Shown: in pieces, positions 26,115 to 34,790 of the stretch
Numbering within the stretch: position 1 is the stretch's first letter
How the letters are laid out: each line of letters begins with the position of its first letter
The notes under the pieces: generated by a model
What the model was told of the DNA's origin: nothing
Seen by the model: the letters and a program-made list of their open reading frames with translations, nothing else
The model's database searches: none
Assembly: GCF_002946835.1 (NCBI RefSeq)
Contig: NZ_CP026652.1
Span: 7,812,001-7,876,000, forward strand
DNA: 64,000 nucleotides
Reading direction: 5' to 3'
Source: Streptomyces dengpaensis
GTDB taxonomy: Bacteria > Actinomycetota > Actinomycetes > Streptomycetales > Streptomycetaceae
Position numbers and translations under genes: made by a program

Positions 26115-28718
26115 TCAATCCGCCGACGCCGAGGCGTCGTTCGTCGCGGACGTGCCCACTGCCGCTGCCGAGCCCATACCGAGAGGCTGAGCCCGGGCAT
26201 CCGGAATCTCCGCGGCGGGGTTCCCGCCCCACCGTGCGTCAGGGGGGACTTCCTCGCCTTTCATGAGGAAGGAATCGGGTGCCAACTCGGCTCTGTCACC
26301 CATCGTCACGCCGTAATGCACGTGTGCGTCCACCCCGAGGGTGCAGCCGGCGCCGAGAACGGTGTAATCCGACTTGAAGGTGCCGTCCTCCTGCGAATGG
26401 CACTGGATTTTGGTCCCGGAATTGAGCGTGCAGTCATCACCGATGGTGGTGAGCGTCCGCTCGGTCACATAGCAGCCGTCGTCGAATACCCGGCTGCCGA
26501 TGCGCACGCCCAGCATTCGCCAGATCAAGCTCTTGAAGGGGGTTCCGTTGAACAGGTTGAGGTATTCGTCCGGCACCTTCCAGAGGCGCTCGTGCCACCA
26601 GAAATACGGGTCGTAGATGGAGCACAACTGGGGGCGCAATGCCCGGAAGGAAGCGATGCAGCGCTCCACCAGGAGGTAGTAGACGGCGCTGAATCCGAGG
26701 GTGAGTGCCAGGAACGCGGCGATCGCCACATGCTCGAGCGCACCGTACAGGGTGAGGGTCGCGAGGCCGAACGCCGTGAGAGCGAAGCTGAGCAGCCACC
26801 GCAGGAACAGGAACATGGTCATCGAGCGGAGGTTGTAGCGGTTTTTCGCGGAGAGATGGCGGTGCAGTTCGTCGCCGGTCCTGAGATGGTCGAACCGGGA
26901 GTCGCGCTCCACCGACCGGGGAATCTCGAAGGGCGGTGAGCCGAGCAGTCCGATCCCTTCGCGCATCTCACCGTCGAGGGGAACCAGTACCTTCGTCGCG
27001 AGCAGGCAGTTGTCACCTGTCCTGGCTCCCGCGGGATAGGCGATGTTGTTGCCCAGGAAGTTGTGCGGACCGATGGATGCCCGGGTCACCAGGAAGGATG
27101 TGCTCGAGTAGTCCGCGTTGATGATGGAGAGCCCGTCGGCCACCATCGTTCCCGTGCCGACCGAGGCCAGATACGGAGTCTCGTGCTGCATTTCCGTGCC
27201 GAAGTTGGACCCGGTCTGCTCGACCCGGGACAGGTCGTATCCGAGGCGGCGAAGGTAATGGACGATGTAGGAGCTGTCGCCGAGGAGCCAGGCGAAGAAC
27301 TTCGGGTTCGTCATCCTGGATATCGCCCGGTGCACCGAGTAGTGGAAGCCGTAGAGCGGATAGACCTTGTCGGGTTCGATGACCAGATTCAGCAGGCGTG
27401 GAACGGCGAACACGACGACGATGCCCACGACGATGGAGCCGAAGAACAGCAGGGCGGACAGGGCCATCGCGTCGAGGAGGAACGCCCACGACATGAGGCC
27501 GGCCGTCTCGCCGCCGAACCACCTGTCGAACGCCGGAACCTCGGTGACGACCATGTACACACCGCCGACCGCCAACGGCATGTACAGGAAGAACAGTTGA
27601 AGCAGGGTGACCAGGCCGAACCCGAACCGGCGCGGCGTGCCGCACGGAGCCGGTGCGACCCGCACGTAGTCGGTCTCCGTGGCTTGTGCCGGGGATCCGT
27701 GCCGGCGCTCGCCGTCCGGGACCGACTGGCCTCGGTACAAGGCGGACGCGTGGCCCAGCTGAGCTCCGTCGCCCATCGACGTGTCGATGTCGAGGACGGT
27801 CTTCTCGCCCACGTACACGTCACGGCCGAGCGTGACCCGTCCGGTCTGGATGCGCCCGGCTTGCGCTCGGTAGCAGAGGAAGAGCGAGTCCTTGCGGATC
27901 ACCGTACCGGCGCCGATCGTGAGCAGGTCGGTGCAGACGGGGACGGACGGGGAGAGGATCGTGACTCCCTTGCCGATGTGCGCGCCGAGCGCCCTGAGGT
28001 ACAGCACATACAGCGGATTGCCGACGAAGAAGATCATGGGGTTGGCGTGGATCAGCACCTTGACGAGCCAGAAGCGCAGATAGGCCGGACCCCAGATCGG
28101 GAACTCACTGGGTTTCCAGCGTCCGACGAGGATCCACTTGGCCGCGATCGGGAAAACGCAGAGGGCGACGAAGCCGGTGGCGGCGAACAGGACCGATCGC
28201 AGATAGATGCCGGCGAGACCTGAGCCCGCGGCGACCCACTCATAACCCTGAGCGGCGACAAGTCCGTTGACGAGGGAATATCCCAGGAAGATCAGCAATT
28301 GGGCTGTTCCGCACAGGACATACGTCAGGGTGCTCGCCGTGGTGACCGGTGCCGGCGCCGTCTTGGGCGCGGGTGCCGAGCCGGGAAGCGATGAATCGGC
28401 GGGGGCCGGAGAGGCGTCGGCGAGAGCCGCGGCCAGGCTTCGGATCGTGGGGTTCCGGTAGATGTCCTTCATGGACACGGACGGCAGATCCGGCTGCTTC
28501 CGTATTCGTGCACAGAATTGAGCCATGACCAGGGAGTTGGCGCCGAGGTCTTCGAAGAAGTTGCTTTCGGCTGCGATGTGTTCGACGGAGACAACGCCGG
28601 CGAGTATGTCGGCAAGTCTCCGCTCGGTGTCCGTCGTTGCCGGGCCGGCGCTGTCACGCCCGGCCACCCAGGGTTCGTCCGGCCCGGGTATCAAGATGTC
28701 GGCCGACACCTCTTCCAT
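26115..28718 (-). CDS. Membrane protein with thiolation domain and Pls-type NRPS terminal domains
   Basis: 867 residues from an ATG at 28718 with GAGGAG upstream. Residues ~30-102 are a carrier domain with Ser62 in FEDLGANSLVMAQF. The rest matches the C-terminal part of epsilon-poly-lysine synthetases ('NRPS terminal domain of unknown function'). There are transmembrane helices around 131-155, 165-195, 366-392, 408-440, 632-660 and 662-690, and three left-handed-beta-helix regions at ~243-335 (LGAHIGKGVTILSPSV), ~515-595 and ~735-830 (LGVRIGSRVFDDGC). In Pls these tandem domains catalyse iterative amide formation at the membrane. Here they are detached from the adenylation domain, which is the next gene 13 bases downstream. 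First gene of the operon. Confidence 0.88.
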   Translation of the reverse strand: MEEVSADILIPGPDEPWVAGRDSAGPATTDTERRLADILAGVVSVEHIAAESNFFEDLGANSLVMAQFCARIRKQPDLPSVSMKDIYRNPTIRSLAAALADASPAPADSSLPGSAPAPKTAPAPVTTASTLTYVLCGTAQLLIFLGYSLVNGLVAAQGYEWVAAGSGLAGIYLRSVLFAATGFVALCVFPIAAKWILVGRWKPSEFPIWGPAYLRFWLVKVLIHANPMIFFVGNPLYVLYLRALGAHIGKGVTILSPSVPVCTDLLTIGAGTVIRKDSLFLCYRAQAGRIQTGRVTLGRDVYVGEKTVLDIDTSMGDGAQLGHASALYRGQSVPDGERRHGSPAQATETDYVRVAPAPCGTPRRFGFGLVTLLQLFFLYMPLAVGGVYMVVTEVPAFDRWFGGETAGLMSWAFLLDAMALSALLFFGSIVVGIVVVFAVPRLLNLVIEPDKVYPLYGFHYSVHRAISRMTNPKFFAWLLGDSSYIVHYLRRLGYDLSRVEQTGSNFGTEMQHETPYLASVGTGTMVADGLSIINADYSSTSFLVTRASIGPHNFLGNNIAYPAGARTGDNCLLATKVLVPLDGEMREGIGLLGSPPFEIPRSVERDSRFDHLRTGDELHRHLSAKNRYNLRSMTMFLFLRWLLSFALTAFGLATLTLYGALEHVAIAAFLALTLGFSAVYYLLVERCIASFRALRPQLCSIYDPYFWWHERLWKVPDEYLNLFNGTPFKSLIWRMLGVRIGSRVFDDGCYVTERTLTTIGDDCTLNSGTKIQCHSQEDGTFKSDYTVLGAGCTLGVDAHVHYGVTMGDRAELAPDSFLMKGEEVPPDARWGGNPAAEIPDARAQPLGMGSAAAVGTSATNDASASAD

Positions 28719-29091
28719 GCGAGCTCCTCGAGCAAAGGTCGAAACCATCGGCCGGCGGTGACCGGTCCGGGGTTCTGGGCAATGGCCGAACCGCCCCATC
28801 CGGAGGCCGCGTGACCTTGCGCTTCTGCCTGATCACGAAGCCGTGAGCCTCAGTCTGTGTCCGCCATCGGCGGGTTGCCACTCGAAGACGATCGCGACGA
28901 CACGCCAGGAGTGCCGAACAGGCCGCCACCTCTGGATTCTCCGCACCACTGGGGGGAGCGGGCAGGTCACTCGAATGGCTGTCGGCTCCCGTACACCAGG
29001 CGTCGAGTCGGTTCCGTGCAGGGGGCGTCGACTCGGTTCCGAGCACGACACGTCGCCCCGGTTCAGCAGAACGCCGGCTCGGGCTGTGCCC
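28719..29091. other. Gene-free region upstream of the diaminopropionate operon, with a 17-bp direct repeat
   Basis: No gene seen in 373 bases. The operon promoter should lie here, on the minus strand. A near-perfect repeat (GCGTCGASTCGGTTCCG, one mismatch) occurs at 29000-29016 and 29025-29041, 25 bases apart. No regulator gene adjoins it. Confidence 0.45.
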
Positions 29092-29898
29092 TCAGTTGTT
29101 CCAGCTCTCGTCGTACGGGTCGTGCGGCGCGGGGACCGGCCTGGCCAGGCTGACGTCAAGGAACGGGATGATGCCGCCGTTGACGGGGTCCTTGGTCCGT
29201 TCGCTGGTGTAGGTACCGGTGACTTCGAGCCAGGTGTCGGGCTGGAGGACGGGCGGGATCCGCCCGGTCAGGCCGACCTTGACGGGTTGGGCGTCGGCGG
29301 CGCAGCAGTTGAGGGCCATGCGCACGAGGTACGGCGTGCCGCTGCGGTCGAGGGCGACGAAACCGGTGATCCTGATCCGCCGGTCGCCGAGGGAGCGGCC
29401 CTGGTCGTAGGCCGCACGGCCCGCGTAGTCGACCAGGCTGAGCGGGAGCGGGTCACCGGCCGGGAGGGCGGGGTAGCCGAAGGGCGCCTGCAGAGCGGTA
29501 CCCGTGCGCATGGCGCTGTACGAACCCAGGGCGGGCGGGGCGACCAGGATCAGGGCGAGGAGGGGGAGGACGAGGAGCCAGGAGACACGCGGTTCACGGT
29601 GAGCGTGGCCGTGGCCGTGGCCGTGCTCGTGCCCGCCCCCGCTTCCGTGCTCGTGCCCGGTCCCGTGCTCCCGCGTATCGCTGTGGTCGTCCTCCGGCCC
29701 GCTCCCCGGCGTCACCCGTCGCCCCCGCACCTCGTACCACACCGTGGCGACGGCAGTCACGATCAGCACAACACCCGCCCCGAGCAGCAAAGGCCGCAAC
29801 CCGGCCTTGACGTACCGGAGGTAGACGTCGGTGGCGCCCGCGTGCAGCACCGACGCACCGACCAGGAACAGTACGGCCGCTTGCGCCTGCCGGTTCAC
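29092..29898 (-). CDS. TIGR03943-type putative permease partner with His-rich linker
   Basis: 268 residues. Two N-terminal hydrophobic segments (VLFLVGASVLHAG; LLLGAGVVLIVTAVATVWY) precede a cytosolic linker of repeated His-Gly/His-Glu pairs. A third hydrophobic segment (VSWLLVLPLLALILVAPPAL) and an extracytoplasmic domain containing LNCCAADAQPVKV follow. This family is always found with a DUF318/YraQ permease, here directly upstream. The GTG start at 29898 overlaps the permease stop (GTGA). A metal-related function is suggested by the His repeats and the Cys pair, but no substrate is known. Confidence 0.8.
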   Translation of the reverse strand: MNRQAQAAVLFLVGASVLHAGATDVYLRYVKAGLRPLLLGAGVVLIVTAVATVWYEVRGRRVTPGSGPEDDHSDTREHGTGHEHGSGGGHEHGHGHGHAHREPRVSWLLVLPLLALILVAPPALGSYSAMRTGTALQAPFGYPALPAGDPLPLSLVDYAGRAAYDQGRSLGDRRIRITGFVALDRSGTPYLVRMALNCCAADAQPVKVGLTGRIPPVLQPDTWLEVTGTYTSERTKDPVNGGIIPFLDVSLARPVPAPHDPYDESWNN

Positions 29899-30914
29899 AG
29901 CAGCACCGCCCCGACCAGGACCGACATGAGGACCGCCAGGGCGAAGGTGGCGGGGGCGAAGCGCAGCGCGAACCCGCGGCCGAACGTGCCGACCTGCATG
30001 GCGAACAGCTTCAGGTCGATCACCGGTCCCACGACGAGGAATGTCAGCCGTGCCGTCAGCGAGAACTGGGACAGCGACGCGGCCACGAACCCGTCGGCCT
30101 CGGAGCAGATCGACAGCACCACGGCGAGGATCGCCAGGGCGAGGACCGACACCACGGGATGGCCGGCTGCGGCCTGCAGCCAGCTCGCCGGTACGACGGC
30201 CTTGAGCGTGGCCGCGGCCATCGCGCCGACCACGAGGAAGCCCCCGGCGTGCATCACGTCGTGGCGTACGGAACCCCAGAACGCCGCCCCCTTGCCGAGG
30301 CCTTGGTGCCCCGGGCGGGCCGGCGGGCGCAGCCAGTCGGTGCGGCCTAGGCGTTGCCACAGCCACCCCATCGCACAGGCCACGAGCAGACTCGCCACGA
30401 ACCGGGCGAGGACCATCTCCGGATCGCCCGGGAACGCCACGGCCGTGGCGGTCAGCACGATCGGGTTGATCGCGGGGGCCGACAGCAGGAACGCCAGCGC
30501 CGCCGCGGGGGTGACACCCCGGCGCACCAGCGCCCCGGCCACCGGCACGGAGGCGCACTCGCAGCCGGGCAGGACCGCCCCGGCCATCCCGGCGACCGGC
30601 ACCGCCAGCGCGGGCCGGTCCGGCAGCGCCCGGGCGAAGAGCGACGGCGGCACGAACACCGCGATGACCGCCGACAGCAGCACGCCGAGGACCAGGAAGG
30701 GCAACGCCTGGATCACCACCGCCACGAACACGGTCATCCAGCTCTGCATCACCGGCGCGGACAGCGCCCGGCGGGCCGGCCCCTGCGCCGCGATCACCAG
30801 GAGCAGCAGCATGGTCAGGACGAGAGGGGAGTTGAACTGCCAGCCCCGCCATCCCCGCCGGTCGTCCGCGTCGCGGTGGTCCACCGGGGGCGGGGCTGCC
30901 TTGGTGATGGTCAC
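29895..30914 (-). CDS. DUF318/YraQ-family permease
   Basis: 339 residues, about eight or more membrane helices. The diagnostic segment AVLPGCECASVPVAGALVRR near residue 110 is the family's Cys-x-Cys permease loop, followed by FLLSAPAINPIVLTATAVAF. Later LSICSEADGFVAASL matches the second conserved motif. The GTG at 30914 has GGAGGA upstream. With the overlapping His-rich partner gene it forms a two-gene transport or metal-handling operon whose cargo cannot be told from sequence. Confidence 0.85.
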   Translation of the reverse strand: MTITKAAPPPVDHRDADDRRGWRGWQFNSPLVLTMLLLLVIAAQGPARRALSAPVMQSWMTVFVAVVIQALPFLVLGVLLSAVIAVFVPPSLFARALPDRPALAVPVAGMAGAVLPGCECASVPVAGALVRRGVTPAAALAFLLSAPAINPIVLTATAVAFPGDPEMVLARFVASLLVACAMGWLWQRLGRTDWLRPPARPGHQGLGKGAAFWGSVRHDVMHAGGFLVVGAMAAATLKAVVPASWLQAAAGHPVVSVLALAILAVVLSICSEADGFVAASLSQFSLTARLTFLVVGPVIDLKLFAMQVGTFGRGFALRFAPATFALAVLMSVLVGAVLL

Positions 30915-31059
30915 GGGTGAGGTTCCTCCGGTCGGGAAGGGCTCGGCGACGTGCGGCCCTCTGCCATGAGTACGCCGCTTGAGGCACAGCTTCTCACCGC
31001 GCGCCCCAACCTCTGCGGGCCGGTGGCCACTTCGTCCGCGTCCCGTGCCGGGACGTCCC

Positions 31060-31094
31060 GCCTGCCTCGCCTGAACACGTCTCGACAGGCAGGC
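31060..31094. promoter_or_regulatory. Inverted repeat upstream of the YraQ-type operon
   Basis: GCCTGCCT at 31060-31067 pairs perfectly with AGGCAGGC at 31087-31094 (19-base loop). It lies in the divergent region between the permease and the monooxygenase remnant and could be an operator for either direction or a leader hairpin. Confidence 0.35.
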
Positions 31095-31190
31095 CGACGA
31101 CGGCGGATGCTCGGGATTCCGTGGACAGCGGATCCACGGCCCCACTTGCATGGCCACGTGTACGGACGGCCCCACCCGTCAGGAGGCACC

Positions 31191-32050
31191 GTGATCGCCG
31201 TTCCCGAACCCGGACTCACTCCACGCGAACTGATCGAGCGGGCCGTCGCGTTGCGACCCGCGCTCCTCGAACGGCAGCCGGAGACCGGGCGGTTGACGCA
31301 CTATCCGAAGGACACCCACGACGACTTCGTGCGCGCCGGGTTCTACCGGACGCTGCAACCGCGACGGTACGGCGGATACGAGTTCGGCCTGCCGACCTTC
31401 TACCGCGTCGTCACCGAGATCGCCCGCGGCTGCCCCTCCACCGGCTGGGCCCTGTCCCCACCGCCGCCCACGTCCTGCAGGTCGCGACCCTCTTCGGCGA
31501 GCGGGCGCAGGACGAGATCTTCGGAGACGACGGCGACTTCCGGGCAGCCTCCACCGTCGTACCGATCGGTGTCGCCCGGCCCGACGGCGACGGCCATGTC
31601 GTCCTCGACGGGACCTGGCCGTACTCGTCGGGCGCCCCCTTCTCCACGCACTACCTCGGCCAGACACTGCGCGCCCCCGAGAAGCCAGGCGACCCGCCCG
31701 GACCCTTCGTGCTGTTCGTCGCGCCGCGCGCGATCTGGACGGTGGTCGACGACTGGCACGGTGTCCTGGGCCTGCGCGGCAGCGGATCCAACAGCATCCG
31801 TATCGACCAGGGGCGCATCCCGGCGCACTTCACCCAGGAGGTGAGCCTGCTCGACCTGCCCGTCGAAGGCGGCACACCGGACTCGAAGCTGCACGGCAAC
31901 GCCCTGTACGCGGGGCGCGCCCCCAGCTTCTTCCACGGGGAGCAGCGCTATTTCCGGGACGCGGCCACGAACTGGACCCATGTCGGCCCGACCATGGCCG
32001 AACCGCTGTACCGGCGCGTCGGCCGCGACCGGCTCGGCCTGCCGTCGTGA
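31191..32050 (+). pseudogene. Acyl-CoA-dehydrogenase-type flavin monooxygenase, frameshifted and internally deleted
   Basis: A GTG at 31191 after AGGAGG starts a group-D flavin monooxygenase of the HsaA/HpaB type (LTPRELIERAVALRPALLER, then FYRTLQPRRYGGYEF). Near 31460 the frame shifts after CPSTGWAL and continues with HVLQVATLFGERAQDEIFG, WHGVLGLRGSGSNSI and NALYAGRAPSFFHGE. It then jumps to QRYFRDAATNWTHVG, a motif near the family's C-terminus, so a segment of roughly 100 residues is missing. Neither defect is compatible with a working enzyme. Confidence 0.75.
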
Positions 32051-32105
32051 CGACATCCCGCTGCTGCCCTGAGCAGGACGTTCTCCTGCGCGGGACGCGC
32101 TGCCG

Positions 32106-32151
32106 GAGCGGGAAACGCTGCCCTGAATCGTTCTCCCGAGCGGGAAACGCT
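32106..32151. repeat. Direct repeat of 14 bp upstream of the SseB-domain gene
   Basis: GAGCGGGAAACGCT occurs identically at 32106-32119 and 32138-32151, 32 bases apart (about three helical turns), with a weaker third copy just upstream. Spacing is compatible with a pair of regulator sites for the gene starting at 32266, but may be chance duplication. Confidence 0.5.
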
Positions 32152-32265
32152 CTTCCTGGCGAGACACCATGAATGCCGCGGCGCGTGGTGGGTACGCGAC
32201 GGGGGTTGCGCCCGGGACCGACTGCGGCCCGGGTGGCCCGTCCGCCACTACCCAGGAAATTCGCC

Positions 32266-32697
32266 ATGGACACACCCTCGAACGACCGCGACGCGCCCAC
32301 GACACCGGCCCAGGAGGCCCTGAACACCCTCGCCGCGCACCCCGGCCACATCAAGCAGGCCGAGGACGGGGCGGCGCTGGCCACGCTGGCCGGCAGCGAT
32401 GTGCTGGTCCCTGTGCCGAACGACGCCGACGAGGCGGAAGCCACCGACCCCACGGCCGTCGCGCTGCCCGTCCTGGAGCAGCCGGGCGGCGAACAGGTGG
32501 TGCCGGTGTTCACCTCGGAACGAGAGCTGGCCGATCTGCTCCCCTCCGTCTCCCGCTACCGCCTGGTGCCTCTCGGCGATCTCGCCACGCAGTGGCCGAC
32601 CGGCGATCTTTCCCTCACGATCGACGCCGCCTCACCGCACGGCCTGACCCTCAGCTCCGAGGGCGTACGGACGCTGCTCGCCCGGCCGCGGGGCTGA
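32266..32697 (+). CDS. SseB-domain protein
   Basis: A 143-residue protein with the SseB N-terminal domain seen in many actinobacterial proteins: NTLAAHPGHIKQAEDGAALA, LVPVPND, a central VPVFTSERELADLLPSVSRY and a closing segment LTIDAASPHGLTLSSEGVR. Function in Streptomyces is unknown; the type III secretion name is historical. The ATG at 32266 has AGGAA upstream. It precedes the PqqB-like gene but is separated by 272 bases. Confidence 0.8.
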   Translation: MDTPSNDRDAPTTPAQEALNTLAAHPGHIKQAEDGAALATLAGSDVLVPVPNDADEAEATDPTAVALPVLEQPGGEQVVPVFTSERELADLLPSVSRYRLVPLGDLATQWPTGDLSLTIDAASPHGLTLSSEGVRTLLARPRG

Positions 32698-32849
32698 TGG
32701 CCCCGCTCGGCACGGGGTGACGTACCCGCCCTGCGTGAGCATGGCCGTCTGGATCGGAAACCTCCGGGTGTGACGCGGGGCGCACGTCGCTGCGCTCCGT
32801 GTCGCGCCCGCTCCGGGCAGCCGCCCCGGCGGCCGGTGCCCGGCGCCCG

Positions 32850-32889
32850 GGCGAAGGTCGTCCGGAACCCGGCGAAGGTCGTCCGGAAC
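32850..32889. repeat. Tandem 19-bp repeat upstream of the PqqB-like gene
   Basis: GGCGAAGGTCGTCCGGAAC occurs identically at 32850-32868 and 32871-32889, a period of 21 bases (two helical turns). The pair lies about 80 bases before the PqqB-like start, in a suitable place for tandem regulator binding. Confidence 0.6.
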
Positions 32890-32969
32890 TGTCCCCTGCC
32901 ACCGGGCAGTTCGGCGCGTCCTGGCGGGAAGATCCCCGGGAGGGTCCGATACGGAGGGGTGGGGTTCCC

Positions 32970-33854
32970 TTGAAAGTCGTCCTGCTGGGCACGGCCGCCG
33001 GTGGCGGCTTCCCTCAGTGGAACTGCGCCTGCGCGCTGTGCGCGGCCGCCCGTGACGGCAAACTGCCGGCGCGGACGCAGGAATGCGTCGCCGTCAGCGG
33101 CAACTCCCGCGACTGGTGGCTGCTCAACGCCTCACCCGACATCCGTACGCAGCTGACCGCCACGCCCGAGCTCGCACCAGGGCCGGGGCCCAGGGACACC
33201 CCGGTACGCGGTGTGCTCCTGACCGACGCCGAGGCCGACCACGTCATGGGGCTGACCATCCTGCGCGGCGGCGCCGCACTCAAGGTCTACGCCGCGCCTC
33301 CCGTCCTCGCCACGCTGGCCCCGCTGCGCGCGATGCTCGACCGCTACGCCCCGTGGGAGTGGGCGGACAGCCTGACCGAGGGCGGCTTCGTCCTGGCCGG
33401 CGGGCTGGTCGTCAGCGCGCACCCCGTCGGCTCCAAGGCCCCGAAGTACGCCGACGGAGCCGCCGCGGACGCCCCCTGGGTGACGGCGTACCGGATCGAG
33501 GACCTGGCCACCGGGGGAGTGCTCGTCTACGCGCCCTGTCTGGGCCGTTGGACACCCGAGCTGGACGCCCTGCTCGCCACGGCGACCTGCGCGCTGCTCG
33601 ACGGCACGTTCTACGCGGCCGACGAGATGGGTACGGCGGTACGGTCGCCCAACGGCCAGGCCGCCATGGGGCACCTCCCCGTCTCAGGCGCGCGCGGCAG
33701 CCTGACCGCCCTGGCCCGCCATCTCGGACCGCGCCGGATCTACACCCACCTCAACAACACGAACCCGCTCCTCGACCCGGCCTCGGACGCCCGCGCGCGG
33801 GTGACCGCGACGGGGGTCGAAGTCCTGCCGGACGGCTCCCAGTTCGTGGTCTAG
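32970..33854 (+). CDS. pqqB: PqqB-like metallo-beta-lactamase-fold protein
   Basis: 294 residues starting at a TTG (32970) after GGAGGGG. It opens with KVVLLGTAAGGGFPQWNCAC, where the Cys-x-Cys-x2-Cys cluster of PqqB is complete, followed by SRDWWLLNASPDIRTQL, the metal-site LTDAEADHVMGLTILRGG, and a C-terminal YTHLNNTNPLLD. PqqB acts as a hydroxylase on the PqqA-derived intermediate of pyrroloquinoline quinone synthesis. No pqqA, C, D or E gene is nearby, so it is an orphan here; an alternative hydrolase or oxygenase role is possible. Confidence 0.85.
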   Translation: MKVVLLGTAAGGGFPQWNCACALCAAARDGKLPARTQECVAVSGNSRDWWLLNASPDIRTQLTATPELAPGPGPRDTPVRGVLLTDAEADHVMGLTILRGGAALKVYAAPPVLATLAPLRAMLDRYAPWEWADSLTEGGFVLAGGLVVSAHPVGSKAPKYADGAAADAPWVTAYRIEDLATGGVLVYAPCLGRWTPELDALLATATCALLDGTFYAADEMGTAVRSPNGQAAMGHLPVSGARGSLTALARHLGPRRIYTHLNNTNPLLDPASDARARVTATGVEVLPDGSQFVV

Positions 33855-33863
33855 CGCGTCGGA

Positions 33864-34262
33864 CTAGCGGCTCAGCATGCGCGCCAGGACGGCGCGCTGC
33901 AGGGGAAGCACCTCGGAGTGCAGGTCGCGGCCCTTCTTGGTGAGCGCGACCCATACTCCGCGTCGGTCCTCCTGGCAGACGGTGCGCTCAACCAGGCCGT
34001 CCTTCTCCAGCCGGGCGATGAGACGGGACAGGGCGCTCTGGCTGAGATGGACCTGGCTCGCGATGTTCTGCACCCGGCACTGCTCGCCGGGGGCTGTGCC
34101 CGTTCCCGTGACCGAGGCGAGGACGTCCAGGACCTCGAAGTCACTCGCTCCCAGGCCATGCGGATGCAGCGCGCGGTCGATCTCGCACATGGTGCGCGCG
34201 TGCACCGTGAGGATCTCCCGCCACCGGTCTTCGAGGGGGGATCCGGGCGTCTTCGCTGCCAT
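33864..34262 (-). CDS. MarR family transcriptional regulator
   Basis: 132 residues with a MarR winged helix: HPHGLGASDFEVLDVLASV, VQNIASQVHLSQSALSRLIA, then RLEKDGLVERTVCQEDRRGV and WVALTKKGRDL. The ATG at 34262 lies in an AT-rich patch. It is convergent with the PqqB-like gene (9-base gap) and divergent from a small HTH gene. A near-palindromic TGCAACTAGTGCA lies 39-51 bases upstream of its start, and a perfect version of that site lies at the promoter of the OYE gene at 63.2 kb. Confidence 0.92.
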   Translation of the reverse strand: MAAKTPGSPLEDRWREILTVHARTMCEIDRALHPHGLGASDFEVLDVLASVTGTGTAPGEQCRVQNIASQVHLSQSALSRLIARLEKDGLVERTVCQEDRRGVWVALTKKGRDLHSEVLPLQRAVLARMLSR

Positions 34263-34300
34263 AAATGAAAGGTAACAGAAATCTGGCCAGTCGTTGAGTG

Positions 34301-34313
34301 TGCAACTAGTGCA
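34301..34313. promoter_or_regulatory. Candidate MarR operator
   Basis: TGCAACTAGTGCA is one base short of the perfect palindrome TGCAACTAGTTGCA seen at 63181-63194. It lies between the marR gene and the divergent HTH gene, close to where the marR promoter should be. Confidence 0.55.
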
Positions 34314-34502
34314 GACGCATTCAGTCGCCCGATCACGCTCGAGGGGGCGCGGCTTGCCGAGACGGCCGGGGCATGTCGGCGCGCGGAGCCGTTCGGCCCC
34401 CGAGTCCGGGGCGGTCGACCTCGGCCAGGGGCGCGGAAGCCCGTGCGTGCCGCCCCTGGCTGCGGGACAGTAGCGGAGACCGCCAGGACGGAGGGGGACG
34501 AG

Positions 34503-34790
34503 ATGCTGAAGGTTCCCGTCAGTGGGGAACGCCTGGACATACTGGAGTGGTTGCGAGACCCCGCCGCGCACTTTCCGTCACAGCGCCACGGCGATCTCGT
34601 CAAGGACGGCGTCAGCTCGGCGACCCTCGCCGCCAAGCTCGGCGTGAGCCGCGCCGTGGCGCGCACACACCTCGACATCCTCACCAGGGTCGGGCTGCTG
34701 CGGGCCAAGAAGATCAGATACCGGACCTTCTACCGTCGCGACGAGTACCGCATCGCCGAGGTGAGCCGCTACTTCGAGAAGGGCTGGTAG
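34503..34790 (+). CDS. Small ArsR-like winged-helix regulator
   Basis: 95 residues with SGERLDILEWLRDPAAHFPS, a clear DNA-binding helix pair (SSATLAAKLGVSRAVARTHL), and a wing LTRVGLLRAKKIRYRTFYRR. The ATG at 34503 follows GGAGGGGG. It resembles stand-alone ArsR/HTH_20 proteins of actinobacteria. It is divergent from marR; its target is unknown. No metal-binding Cys cluster is present. Confidence 0.85.
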   Translation: MLKVPVSGERLDILEWLRDPAAHFPSQRHGDLVKDGVSSATLAAKLGVSRAVARTHLDILTRVGLLRAKKIRYRTFYRRDEYRIAEVSRYFEKGW

